Below, piece after piece: positions 18,231 through 26,861 of a DNA stretch of 64,000 nucleotides. Numbering within the stretch: position 1 is the stretch's first letter; every line of letters starts with the position of its first letter. A program made the translations under genes and the position numbers. The notes below the pieces were generated by a model. That model saw only the letters and a program-made list of their open reading frames with translations, made no database searches and was not told the DNA's origin. Source of the DNA: Deferribacteres bacterium (GTDB lineage Bacteria; Zhuqueibacterota; Zhuqueibacteria; Zhuqueibacterales; Geothermadaptataceae); assembly GCA_020633655.1 (NCBI GenBank), contig JACKDF010000009.1:62001-126000 (forward strand), written 5' to 3'.

Positions 18231-18266
18231 CAAGATTGAGCAGGGGATATCCCCTGCTCAATCTTG
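18231..18266. repeat. Perfect 36-bp palindrome (copy D2)
   Basis: The half-site CAAGATTGAGCAGGGGAT is followed immediately by its exact reverse complement, giving a 36-base palindrome with no loop and no mismatch. It starts 16 bases after the flippase stop codon. There is no T-run after it, so it is not a classical terminator in either direction. Degenerate relatives with the GGGCAGG...CCTGCCC core occur at 724, 53857 and 63146. Confidence 0.9.
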
Positions 18267-18336
18267 CATTAATGTACATTAGAATGAAAATAAGAATTGA
18301 ATTTAAAATACAAACTTACACAATAGCGAAAACATC

Positions 18337-19299
18337 ATGAAAAATGTAAAATACAGTATTATCATCCCAAATCTGAACTCACCACGAATTGATGAAGTTT
18401 TGCATGCCTTGAGAAAACAGCGTGGTGTAGAGGGTGAATTTGAAATCCTGGTTATAGGCCGGGATAGTCACGGAATGGTGCCTCCCCATGTGGCTGAAGA
18501 TGACCGTGTTCATTTTCATGAATCGGAACGGAATCTCAATCCCGCCGAAGCACGAAACATTGGCATCAACTCCGCCGCCGGTGATGTTTTGTTTTTTATT
18601 GATTCGGATTGCGTCGCCCGTCCCGATTGGATGGCCAATCTTTTAAAAACCTACCGTGAGGGGCATCCCGTTATCGGCGGTTCAATGGAGTTTGATGGCA
18701 GGGATGGATTCTGGACATTGTGCGACAACATCGCCCATTTTAACAATCATCATTATAGCACAAAAAGGGGCGTGTTCGATACGGTTCCGCTTTTAACCGC
18801 AAATCTTTGCGTCAGAAAGGATATTGCAGTTCGTTCGGGTAAATTCAACGAGCAATTTGCCCGGGGGCAGGATTTCGATTTTTGCATGCGCATTCGTGAA
18901 CTGGATTTCGAGTTGTTTTTTGAACCGGATGCGGTTGTTCGGCACCGGCCTACGCGCAATACTTTTCAAACGATGATAGGCCATTCAGCGGCATGGGCAC
19001 CTTTTTCAATTCGAATAAGAGAAAAGTACGCCGACATTCTTCGCACACCCTGGTATCTGACAAGACCCTGGCCATTATTGCTGTTATCCCCTCTCATTTC
19101 TGCAGCCGTATTGTTCAGAGTCTATGTTAAACATCCTCCTTTACTGAAGTATTTGTATACAGCGCCTTTTATTTTTACCGACCGCATGGCGTGGTGTTAT
19201 TACGTTTTTAAGGAACTACGCAAAGGACACCTGGATGATATCTTCGAAACGGATCAGTCAGAGAAGGTCAGAAGGCATAGTGAAAAATTGATGATGTAA
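18337..19299 (+). CDS. GT2 family glycosyltransferase
   Basis: A 320-residue GT-A protein. It has the nucleotide-binding start YSIIIPNLNSPRIDEVLHAL, the donor-site region PAEARNIGINSAAGDVLFFI followed by the metal-binding DSD (residues about 89-91), and the acceptor-region motif GQDFDFCMRIRELDFELFFE. Near the C-terminus, LLLLSPLISAAVLFRVYV is a probable membrane anchor. It would add a sugar to a cytoplasmic lipid-linked glycan. It lies between the flippase and the last GT39 gene. Confidence 0.9.
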   Translation: MKNVKYSIIIPNLNSPRIDEVLHALRKQRGVEGEFEILVIGRDSHGMVPPHVAEDDRVHFHESERNLNPAEARNIGINSAAGDVLFFIDSDCVARPDWMANLLKTYREGHPVIGGSMEFDGRDGFWTLCDNIAHFNNHHYSTKRGVFDTVPLLTANLCVRKDIAVRSGKFNEQFARGQDFDFCMRIRELDFELFFEPDAVVRHRPTRNTFQTMIGHSAAWAPFSIRIREKYADILRTPWYLTRPWPLLLLSPLISAAVLFRVYVKHPPLLKYLYTAPFIFTDRMAWCYYVFKELRKGHLDDIFETDQSEKVRRHSEKLMM

Positions 19300-19383
19300 T
19301 AAGGAAAGCGGCAATAAAATGAGCGCCAAAGTCCTTCCATTGAGTGATTTACGTCATAGTTGAAAACAGCTGAGGTTATTTTG

Positions 19384-21063
19384 ATGAGCAATTCATACGC
19401 AGATTATGAAATCAAAAATACAGTCCTAATTCCGTTGCTGGCGCTGGTGATAGCGATTGGCACATTCCTTCGTTTTTACAATTTGACTGTACCAAGTATT
19501 TGGGTTGATGAACTGAATCATTACTACGCAGCGGAATCTTTGTTGGAACACGGAAAAGCTATTTTCCCCTCCGGTGAGCCAAACGAACGCGCAATGCCGT
19601 ATGCATGGCTGGTGACGTATTCTTTTAAACTCTTTGGTGCCAATGCCTTTGCCGTGCGTTTTCCAAGCGCATTTATGGGCGTCCTCTGTATTATGATGAC
19701 GTTTTGGTTTGCCAGAAAAATGTTTGGGGATATTACCGCTGTGCTCTCCTCACTTTTTATCGCTATTTCTCCGTTTGCCATCGGCTGGTCACGCATATCA
19801 CGATTTTACACGTTGTTCCAGTTCCTGTTTTTGCTGGGATTATATGTATTCTATCTCGGCTACGAACGAGGAGACAAAGGAATTTTCGCAAAATGGCAGG
19901 ACAAATTACTGCACGCTGTAAAGCTCACCGGCTTAAGCAATCTGCTGCGGAAATGGCAAATCAACATTTTTCTCATCGCTATTGCAGGCATCCTCTTCTA
20001 TATCTCTTACCTGGTTCATCAACTCACAGCGCTTTTTGCTGCAGGTTTGTTTTTTTATGCAACGATCATGTTTGTCATTGAGTGGCGGAACGATGGAATC
20101 GGTGTAGCGGTGCGAAGCAAATATCTCTTCACTACGGTAGCAATAGCTGTTCTTGGCGCACTTGCGATGCTCTTCGCCGCATCGTTCGTGGAATATGCGA
20201 TCACCTACACGCCAAAATGGGCTGAAGGCACACGGTTTCAGGACCGCAAGCTCTACCTTGATTTTCTCTTCGACCACTATAATTTTCCAATGGGTGCGTT
20301 GTTTTTTATTGGGCTCTATCAGATAATTGCCCGTGTGCAACGAAGGGCTGTTTATGCCATGTCTTTTTTTGTTGCGAATCTCGCTTTGTTCGTTTTGGTT
20401 TTTACATTCCGCCACTTTCAGTATTTATACAATGTTTACCCGCTTTTTATCATGGTCAGTGCCTTTGCTGTTGCGAATGTTGTCGGTATGGAGTTCGAAA
20501 GCATAAAAAAACGCTGGTTTCCGAAAACAAAACTGAAGCAAGGCCTGCTCATGGGGCTTGTTTTCTGTGGATTTCTCGCATGGCTTCCTTTGACACCTTC
20601 TGTTCGACTGGCACGACGCATACCCGTCAGTCCGGATGGCAGCTTTAACGGAGCCATGTATATGGAAGAATGGCGCGGCGCCTGCAAATTTGTTGGTGAA
20701 CGTATCAAACCCGATGATCTGGTTATTTCTACCGATGCGCTGGGTACATTACATTACCTCGGTCATGTAGACTACGATCTGAACTTTGCCGACCTGGATC
20801 TGGCGCATCAACATGATTTGCGTTTTGAAGACGGACGGTATTTCGATTTGTATTCAGGTAAACCTTTTATTACAGAAGTCGAGCAGATTCAGCATGCAAT
20901 GACAGAAAATAAAACAATATGGGTGCTCGGGCAGCGCTATAAACTTCTGGAAGCTCCGGTATTTGTCCCATTGGCCATTCGAAAAATGATCCTTGCTAAT
21001 TTTGAACGTGTTCATACGACGGACAATAATACAGTCGTCGTTTTTCGCTTCGCTCCCGACTGA
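19384..21063 (+). CDS. GT39-family (ArnT/PMT-like) membrane glycosyltransferase
   Basis: I place the start at ATG 19384, eight bases after GAGG, rather than at the TTG at 19360. This gives 559 residues. The first helix is followed by PSIWVDELNHYYAAESLLEH, where VDE matches the GT39 catalytic acidic pair. About eleven membrane segments follow. A soluble tail from about residue 430 includes MYMEEWRGACKFVGERIKPD and ends VVVFRFAPD. It likely transfers a sugar from polyprenyl phosphate in the periplasm. It is the last gene of the polysaccharide cluster. Confidence 0.87.
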   Translation: MSNSYADYEIKNTVLIPLLALVIAIGTFLRFYNLTVPSIWVDELNHYYAAESLLEHGKAIFPSGEPNERAMPYAWLVTYSFKLFGANAFAVRFPSAFMGVLCIMMTFWFARKMFGDITAVLSSLFIAISPFAIGWSRISRFYTLFQFLFLLGLYVFYLGYERGDKGIFAKWQDKLLHAVKLTGLSNLLRKWQINIFLIAIAGILFYISYLVHQLTALFAAGLFFYATIMFVIEWRNDGIGVAVRSKYLFTTVAIAVLGALAMLFAASFVEYAITYTPKWAEGTRFQDRKLYLDFLFDHYNFPMGALFFIGLYQIIARVQRRAVYAMSFFVANLALFVLVFTFRHFQYLYNVYPLFIMVSAFAVANVVGMEFESIKKRWFPKTKLKQGLLMGLVFCGFLAWLPLTPSVRLARRIPVSPDGSFNGAMYMEEWRGACKFVGERIKPDDLVISTDALGTLHYLGHVDYDLNFADLDLAHQHDLRFEDGRYFDLYSGKPFITEVEQIQHAMTENKTIWVLGQRYKLLEAPVFVPLAIRKMILANFERVHTTDNNTVVVFRFAPD

Positions 21064-21578
21064 TCCAGTCAGGAGCTGGGGTTTGACTTTGCTTCCCAGA
21101 GACTTGATGGGGTAAAATGTAAATCAACTCAGACAGAATTTGAAATCTGGCAATAGCTGGATAAAGCGGACCTTAGCGCGAAAGTCTCTGCTCAAATTAT
21201 TGCTCTTCCGCGAGATTAGCCCTGATTTATTAAGTATTTTGAAATCTCCTATGTGCTTTAAAAAGCGTCGAATCGTTCTCAGGACAACCTCATAACTTTT
21301 GCGCTTTTTGTATTTCAGATTTTAAGTTTTGAAAAATCAAATACAAAAATACTTCTCTTAAATTTTGATTATGCCACAATCTTCGTCATCCGCATTCTAT
21401 CTCACTGTAAAAATTTTTCACAGTACACCAGAAGAAGAATAACTCCATTTTTCCTTCAAGCGCTAACATCCGGCAAATCAGGTTTTTGTGTATGAAAATT
21501 GTCTGTCGAGTTGTTTGGCTATTTTCCGATATTATAAAAGATATAAGAATCCGGACATTTATTTTTCACAACAGTTTA
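21064..21578. other. Gene-free gap with an A/T-rich stem-loop and a near-palindrome
   Basis: There is no credible gene here; short open frames at 21486-21728 run into a MITE. TTTTTGTATTT (21305-21315) pairs perfectly with AAATACAAAAA (21339-21349), and an inner GATTTT/AAATC pair extends the stem. ACTGTAAAAATTTTTCACAGT at 21404-21424 is a palindrome with one mismatched pair and could be an operator for the kinase gene downstream. Confidence 0.45.
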
Positions 21579-21703
21579 CTGACGAGACTGTCGAAAAACA
21601 TGCAATTTGGGTCCCTGAGCTCGCCGAAGAGCCCGAATTTGAGCATGGAACCAGGCCGGCAAGCTCAACGTCTGGTTTATCCTTTTTTCGACGGTCTCAA
21701 CAG
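21579..21703 (+). mobile_element. MITE family B, copy B1 (125 bp, shortened)
   Basis: The left end CTGACGAGACTGTCGAAAAA (21579-21598) pairs with the right end TTTTTTCGACGGTCTCAACAG (to 21703). The interior has CCTGAGCTCGCCGAAGAGC and GGCAAGCTCAACGTCTGGTT, homologous to copies at 43589 and 48030. It is about 27 bp shorter than those copies, missing the ACTTTACTCAGTGCAGGCA segment. No target duplication is evident. It ends 21 bases before the hybrid kinase start codon. Confidence 0.82.
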
Positions 21704-21724
21704 GGTGGGTGGTAAAATTCTATT

Positions 21725-23572
21725 ATGAAAATCTCGCTCAATACAATTTTAAAGCATTATCAAAATGCTGATTTTATTACGAAGCAAAAAGCAACTATAA
21801 TGTTTTTCATGTGTATTGCGAGCGTATTCATTATCGGTTTTTTACTGATTTATCGTGTTTTTTTTCTCCACGAAATCAATTTCTCGGTTTCTTTCCCAAC
21901 GTTAATCATGTTGATTTGTGTAGCCGGTGTTCTGGTTCTCTTAATAAAAGGTTATTATGGGGTTGCCTCAAATTTTTTGATTATTGCAATAAATGCCGGA
22001 TGTTGGGCGATTCTTTTTTTTGAGCAGGTGAGTCCAGTCGCCAAGTTGGATACGATTTCCTTCGTTCTGATCACTGTTGGTGCAACATCTCTTCTCTTGA
22101 ACCAGAATTCGTGGTACATTGATTTTTATTTTATTATGAACGTCACTGCCTTTCTCTTGTTCATAAATTACCAGGTCGATCCTCTTGAAATCGATGCCTA
22201 TGCAAAAACAGACTATTTCCTGGATAATTTTTTTTCAATAACCGGTATGTTTGTTATTTCATTTTTAAGCCATCAAATTAACAGAAAAGCTTTGCAAAAG
22301 GCCCAGGATGAAATACAGAAAAATGAATTTCTGAATGCAAACCTGGAGAAAAAAGTTGATCAACGAACGGCAGAATTGAAAAAGATGACCGATGAAGCCG
22401 AGTTGCTGGCAAAAAAAGCAGAGGCAGGCACAAAGGCAAAAAGCGAATTCCTTGCAACGATGAGTCACGAAATTCGCACACCGATGAATGGTATTCTCGG
22501 TATGGCTGATTTGCTTCTCGATACGAAAATGAATCCGGAGCAGAAAGAATTTGCCGAAATAATTAATTATTCCGCACGTGCACTGCTGACGGTGATCAAT
22601 GACATTCTCGATTTTTCCAAAATTGAGGCAGGCAAGATGGGAATCGAGTCCCATCGTTTCGATTTGCATGCGATGATGAAAGAAATCCAACGCATGCTTC
22701 AGCATCGTATACAGGAAAAAAAACTTGCATTTACTGCTTTTGTGCAACCGGAAATATCCAGAATAGTGTACGGGGATTCGGTTCGTATCCGACAGGTGCT
22801 GCTCAATCTTGCGGGTAATGCAATCAAATTCACCGAATCCGGGGAGGTAACCATACGAGTAGAGCGAGTCAGCGAGGACGATCACGTGCTGCGATTTAAT
22901 GTGCGCGATACGGGTATCGGAATCCCGCGTGAATCGCTTGCGACACTTTTTGAATCTTTCACCCAGGTTGATGCGACAACGACACGAAAATTTGGCGGTA
23001 CTGGCCTTGGTCTGACCATTTCAAAACGTCTCGTTGAGCTGATGCATGGCCAGATTGGTGTTGACAGTGAAGTTGGAGAAGGATCCGAGTTCTGGTTTAC
23101 ATTGCCCCTTATGAGCGCTGAAAATGGGTCCTCCGATGAGGATTATAGGGAGTTCAACGCAAACGGGGTGAGTCAAGGCGAAAGTTTAAATGCAAAAATC
23201 GATTTTCAGTACGGACGGCTTTTGCTTGCAGAAGACAATATCGTCAATCAGAAAGTTGCCACACGCATGCTGAAAAAGCTTGGCTTTGAAGTCGATTGTG
23301 TAACGAATGGCAAAGATGCGATTTCTGCTGTACAACACGCTGACTACGATTTCATCCTGATGGATGTGCAAATGCCGGTTATGGATGGTCTTGAGGCAAC
23401 GAGAAAAATTCGAGGTGGAGAAAATGGCAACCATATCCCTGTCATTGCTATGACAGCAAATGCGATGCGCGGTGACAGGGATCTGTGCCTGGCTGCGGGA
23501 ATGGATGACTACATCAGTAAACCAGTAAATCAGAAAAGCCTTGAAGAAGTGTTGCGAAAATACGTCAAATGA
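21725..23572 (+). CDS. Hybrid sensor histidine kinase with C-terminal receiver domain
   Basis: A 615-residue protein. Residues 1-185 carry about six membrane helices with no obvious extracytoplasmic sensor domain. A coiled coil (about 190-240) leads into HisKA with the phospho-accepting histidine in MSHEIRTPMNGILGMADL. HATPase_c follows with VLLNLAGNAIKFTESGEV (N box), DTGIGIP (G1) and FGGTGLGLTISKRL (G2). A receiver domain at about 500-615 has LLAEDN, the phospho-acceptor aspartate in FILMDVQMPVMDGLEA and the conserved lysine in YISKPV. No output domain follows. It ends 21 bases from the convergent phoU gene. Signal unknown. Confidence 0.93.
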   Translation: MKISLNTILKHYQNADFITKQKATIMFFMCIASVFIIGFLLIYRVFFLHEINFSVSFPTLIMLICVAGVLVLLIKGYYGVASNFLIIAINAGCWAILFFEQVSPVAKLDTISFVLITVGATSLLLNQNSWYIDFYFIMNVTAFLLFINYQVDPLEIDAYAKTDYFLDNFFSITGMFVISFLSHQINRKALQKAQDEIQKNEFLNANLEKKVDQRTAELKKMTDEAELLAKKAEAGTKAKSEFLATMSHEIRTPMNGILGMADLLLDTKMNPEQKEFAEIINYSARALLTVINDILDFSKIEAGKMGIESHRFDLHAMMKEIQRMLQHRIQEKKLAFTAFVQPEISRIVYGDSVRIRQVLLNLAGNAIKFTESGEVTIRVERVSEDDHVLRFNVRDTGIGIPRESLATLFESFTQVDATTTRKFGGTGLGLTISKRLVELMHGQIGVDSEVGEGSEFWFTLPLMSAENGSSDEDYREFNANGVSQGESLNAKIDFQYGRLLLAEDNIVNQKVATRMLKKLGFEVDCVTNGKDAISAVQHADYDFILMDVQMPVMDGLEATRKIRGGENGNHIPVIAMTANAMRGDRDLCLAAGMDDYISKPVNQKSLEEVLRKYVK

Positions 23573-23593
23573 TGCACAACTCTGCAAAAAAGC

Positions 23594-24259
23594 TCAATTT
23601 TTCGCTATTTTACCGTGCTTAATCAGTTTTGCTTCCACCATAAAGACGACCTCTTCTGCAATATTCTTTGTAAGATCGCCAACACGTTCCAGATTTTTTG
23701 CTACCATTATCAGCGCTAAAGCCCGGTTGATGGTTTTCGGATCATTGGCGATGTATGTTATAAGTTCACGAATGATCTGCTGTTCAAGTTCGTTTACCTG
23801 TGCATCCATTTCGAGGATGTGCTTTGCTGATTCGCAATCATTGTGCAGGAACGCATCGATGGCTTTTCGCATCATTTCCATTGTAATTTCAGCCATACGA
23901 GGTATATCGATTAATGGTTTTAGTTCAGGTTCCTGAACCAGCGTTAATGTGCGTTCTGCAATGTTTACTGCGTGGTCCCCAATGCGCTCCAAATCATTAT
24001 TAATTTTTAGTGCAGCTGTAATCAGGCGCAAATCACCGGCTATCGGGTTCTTCAGTGCCATCTGGTTAATGCAGAGATTATCGATCTTCAATTCCTGCTC
24101 ATTCAGATGATCATCCTCTGCAATAATTTTTTCAGCCAGTTTGGCATCGCGATTTTTTAATGAATCGACTGCTCCGTGAATTGCGCTCTCAGTGAGGGAT
24201 GCCATGTAAAGCAGCTCCTGCCGAATGACATCCAGTTCATCTTCAAATTTCCTGTGCAT
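23594..24259 (-). CDS. phoU: Phosphate-specific transport system accessory protein PhoU
   Basis: A 221-residue protein built of two PhoU three-helix repeats. Each repeat carries the metal-binding E/D-x-x-x-D pattern: NNDLERIGDHAVNIAERTLT in the first and AKNLERVGDLTKNIAEEVVF in the second. PhoU links Pst transporter status to PhoR and dampens the Pho response. It is the last gene of the porin-pst operon, 25 bases downstream of pstB, preceded by AAGGAAAAAC. Confidence 0.96.
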   Translation of the reverse strand: MHRKFEDELDVIRQELLYMASLTESAIHGAVDSLKNRDAKLAEKIIAEDDHLNEQELKIDNLCINQMALKNPIAGDLRLITAALKINNDLERIGDHAVNIAERTLTLVQEPELKPLIDIPRMAEITMEMMRKAIDAFLHNDCESAKHILEMDAQVNELEQQIIRELITYIANDPKTINRALALIMVAKNLERVGDLTKNIAEEVVFMVEAKLIKHGKIAKN

Positions 24260-24284
24260 GTTTTTCCTTTTGACCGTGTTTTAT

Positions 24285-25151
24285 TTATCCGAATCGACCC
24301 GTGATATATTCTTCTGTGAGTTTTTGTGCCGGGTTGGTAAATATTTTATCTGTTTTATCGTATTCGATCAATTTTCCCAACCATAAAAAAGCTGTTTTAT
24401 CCGAAACGCGACCGGCTTGCTGCATGCTGTGCGTAACGATGACGATCGTGTAGTTTTTCTTTAATTCCAGCATTAATTCTTCAATTTTGGCTGTTGCAAT
24501 GGGGTCCAATGCAGAACAGGGTTCGTCCATCAATATAATTTCCGGCTCGATTGCTATTGCCCGGGCGATACATAACCGCTGCTGCTGCCCGCCGGACAAT
24601 CCTAGCGCACTCGCATGCAGACGATCCTGCACCTCATCCCACAAAGCCGCATTGCGTAAACTTTGTTCAACCGTATGATCGAGATAATCTTTATCACGCA
24701 CGCCAACGATTCGCAAACCGTAGGCGATATTTTCATAAATTGATTTTGGAAAGGGGTTCGATTTCTGAAAGACCATGCCAATTTTACGGCGAAGATTGAT
24801 CACATCGACATCTTTATCATTGATGTCTTTGCCATTAAATTGAATGCTGCCTTCAATTCGAGCGGCATCGACCAGATCGTTCATCCTGTTTATACAGCGA
24901 ATGAGCGTTGATTTCCCACAACCGGAGGGACCGATGAACGCTGTAATTTGATAGGATGGAATGTCAAGCGTGATATTATCCAGTGCTTTATTCTCACCAT
25001 AATAAAAATTTACATTTTCAATCGAAATCGCAGCCTTGTTATTCTTCTGCTGTTTTTGCGATGGGTGTTCTGTTTCCATTTTGTGATTCGTCCTGTCCGT
25101 TTCAAGAGAGTGATTCTCGGGTTGAATCGTAAGTGACTTTGTTGTTGCCAT
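24285..25151 (-). CDS. pstB: Phosphate ABC transporter ATP-binding protein PstB
   Basis: A complete ABC ATPase: Walker A GPSGCGKSTLIRCINRMND, Q-loop GMVFQKSNPFPKS, signature ALGLSGGQQQRLCIARAI, Walker B EIILMDEPCSALDPIA and the switch histidine in IVIVTHSMQQAGRVSD. The DEPCSALDP variant is typical of PstB. I chose ATG 25151 (288 residues) over a TTG at 25187. The first 40 residues before the ABC core are charged, polar and probably disordered. It energises phosphate import with PstA and PstC. Confidence 0.96.
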   Translation of the reverse strand: MATTKSLTIQPENHSLETDRTNHKMETEHPSQKQQKNNKAAISIENVNFYYGENKALDNITLDIPSYQITAFIGPSGCGKSTLIRCINRMNDLVDAARIEGSIQFNGKDINDKDVDVINLRRKIGMVFQKSNPFPKSIYENIAYGLRIVGVRDKDYLDHTVEQSLRNAALWDEVQDRLHASALGLSGGQQQRLCIARAIAIEPEIILMDEPCSALDPIATAKIEELMLELKKNYTIVIVTHSMQQAGRVSDKTAFLWLGKLIEYDKTDKIFTNPAQKLTEEYITGRFG

Positions 25152-25217
25152 ATCTTTATCCCGATACTGGATCGATTTATAAGCCAATCCGGCTAAGTTT
25201 TAATAGAAAATTTCGAA

Positions 25218-26861
25218 TTATAAATGTGTAACTGCAAATCGTTGCTGCAAACGCTTTCTTAAAAATACAGCAGAAAGGTTTAATGCGACGACGATGAAGA
25301 TAAGCAAAAGTGTGGTCGCATAAACCATGGGTAAAGCCGCCTCGACGTTTGGGGATTGAAATCCAACATCGTAGATATGAAATCCAAGATGCATGAATTT
25401 TCTTTCCAGGTGAATATAGGGGAAGTAACCGTCGATTGGTAACGAAGGTGCGAGTTTTACAACCCCCGTCACCATTAGCGGGGCAACTTCGCCTGCCGCA
25501 CGGGCGACAGCCAGAATGAGTCCCGTAAAAATGGAAGGGGAGGCGCTCGGTAACACGACACGCCAGAGCGTTTCGAATTTAGTTGCACCCAAAGCAAGGG
25601 AACCTTCACGGACGGATCGGGGCACGGCAGCGAGCCCTTCCTCGGCTGTAACAATGACAACAGGTACTGTCAGCAAAGCCAGTGTCAGCGATGCCCAGAG
25701 AATGCCTCCTGTGCCGTACGTCGGATTTGGCAAGCTCTCGGCAAAAAACAAGCGGTCAATACTGCCGCCGATGACATAAACGAAGAATCCGAGTCCAAAG
25801 ATACCGTAAACAATCGAAGGAACACCGGCGAGATTGTTGACAGCAATGCGCAAAACCCGGACAAATAATCCCTGTTTCGCATATTCGCGCAAGTAAACCG
25901 CGGCTAAAACACCAAGCGGAACAACAGCGATGCTCATAATGATTACCATAAGTACTGTTCCAAAAATTGCCGGAAGCACACCGCCTTCCATGTTGGCTTC
26001 TCGTGGTGCATCGCTGAGAAATTCCCACAAACGGGCAATATACAAACCTGATTTTTGCAGCACGTTCATGTCATTGGGCTGAAAGTAACGCACGATATCA
26101 GCCAGAAGAATCGACTTTGGTTCCCCTGAAACCGCGAGCATTTCGAGTATGTATCGATTGGCTTCGGTTCGCAGTTTTATGAGTTGTTGTTCTGTTTCGG
26201 AGAATTGCTCATGCAGTTCCTGCAATTGTGCATCGATCTTCACGATGTCCTGATTGTCCGAATCGGTTTTATCTTCCTTTTGCTCAATACTTTTCTGTTG
26301 CAAGCGAAGGGCATCGGTTTGATAGGAAATATCCTTAATTTCTACTTTTTCAATCCGGTTAATCTTTTCCTGCAATTTCCCGACTTCGTCCATGTATTTT
26401 GGCAGAGCTGCAATGACTGCTGAATTGCCTGCTGCAAGGAGTTGGTCGTTATCCGTTAGTTTGCTTGCAAAACCGTAAAATTGACCCCAGGCCATTCTTT
26501 CCAGTACGAGCGCAGAATCGGGTTCGATTATGGATTCGATGTCAGCTTTGTCAATCCATTTGAAATCGAGGCCGTAAATATCGCGATTGGCAATTTTAAT
26601 TCGTAATCGCTCACTGTTGCCCGATCCGTCTTCATTTTTTACTTTTTCCTGTTCCCACTCTTCGCCTAAATAAATGGAACCGTTTTTCAGCTTAAATTGC
26701 TGCAGGTGCGAAGGCCAGAAAATTCCCAGTCCGTTTGACAGAATAAGGATAAGCAGTCCACCAATCATAAAAAGACCGATGGCTGTGCTGAGAGCAGTCA
26801 GCCAAATCCAGATATGACCGTCGCTCTGCTTGTATTTTTTCGTTTTTTTAGATTTTTCCAT
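25218..26861 (-). CDS. pstA: Phosphate ABC transporter permease PstA, long form
   Basis: This 547-residue protein is much longer than the roughly 300-residue E. coli PstA. An N-terminal helix (about 17-40) is followed by an extracytoplasmic region. That region includes a coiled coil at about 140-225 (KYMDEVGKLQEKINRIEKVE; QLQELHEQFSETEQQLIKLR). The permease core occupies about 280-540, with the ABC-docking EAA loop in EEGLAAVPRSVREGSLALGA. Long PstA proteins with such insertions are known from Pseudomonas and Vibrio. It overlaps the end of pstC by 14 bases, indicating translational coupling. Confidence 0.93.
   Translation of the reverse strand: MEKSKKTKKYKQSDGHIWIWLTALSTAIGLFMIGGLLILILSNGLGIFWPSHLQQFKLKNGSIYLGEEWEQEKVKNEDGSGNSERLRIKIANRDIYGLDFKWIDKADIESIIEPDSALVLERMAWGQFYGFASKLTDNDQLLAAGNSAVIAALPKYMDEVGKLQEKINRIEKVEIKDISYQTDALRLQQKSIEQKEDKTDSDNQDIVKIDAQLQELHEQFSETEQQLIKLRTEANRYILEMLAVSGEPKSILLADIVRYFQPNDMNVLQKSGLYIARLWEFLSDAPREANMEGGVLPAIFGTVLMVIIMSIAVVPLGVLAAVYLREYAKQGLFVRVLRIAVNNLAGVPSIVYGIFGLGFFVYVIGGSIDRLFFAESLPNPTYGTGGILWASLTLALLTVPVVIVTAEEGLAAVPRSVREGSLALGATKFETLWRVVLPSASPSIFTGLILAVARAAGEVAPLMVTGVVKLAPSLPIDGYFPYIHLERKFMHLGFHIYDVGFQSPNVEAALPMVYATTLLLIFIVVALNLSAVFLRKRLQQRFAVTHL

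Noticed and set aside
21486..21728. Two short + strand open frames before the hybrid kinase
   Set aside because: Both run through MITE copy B1 and end at its edge; their length is explained by the element.
22265..22885. A 206-codon minus-strand open frame
   Set aside because: It lies inside the hybrid kinase, whose HisKA and ATPase motifs are read on the + strand.
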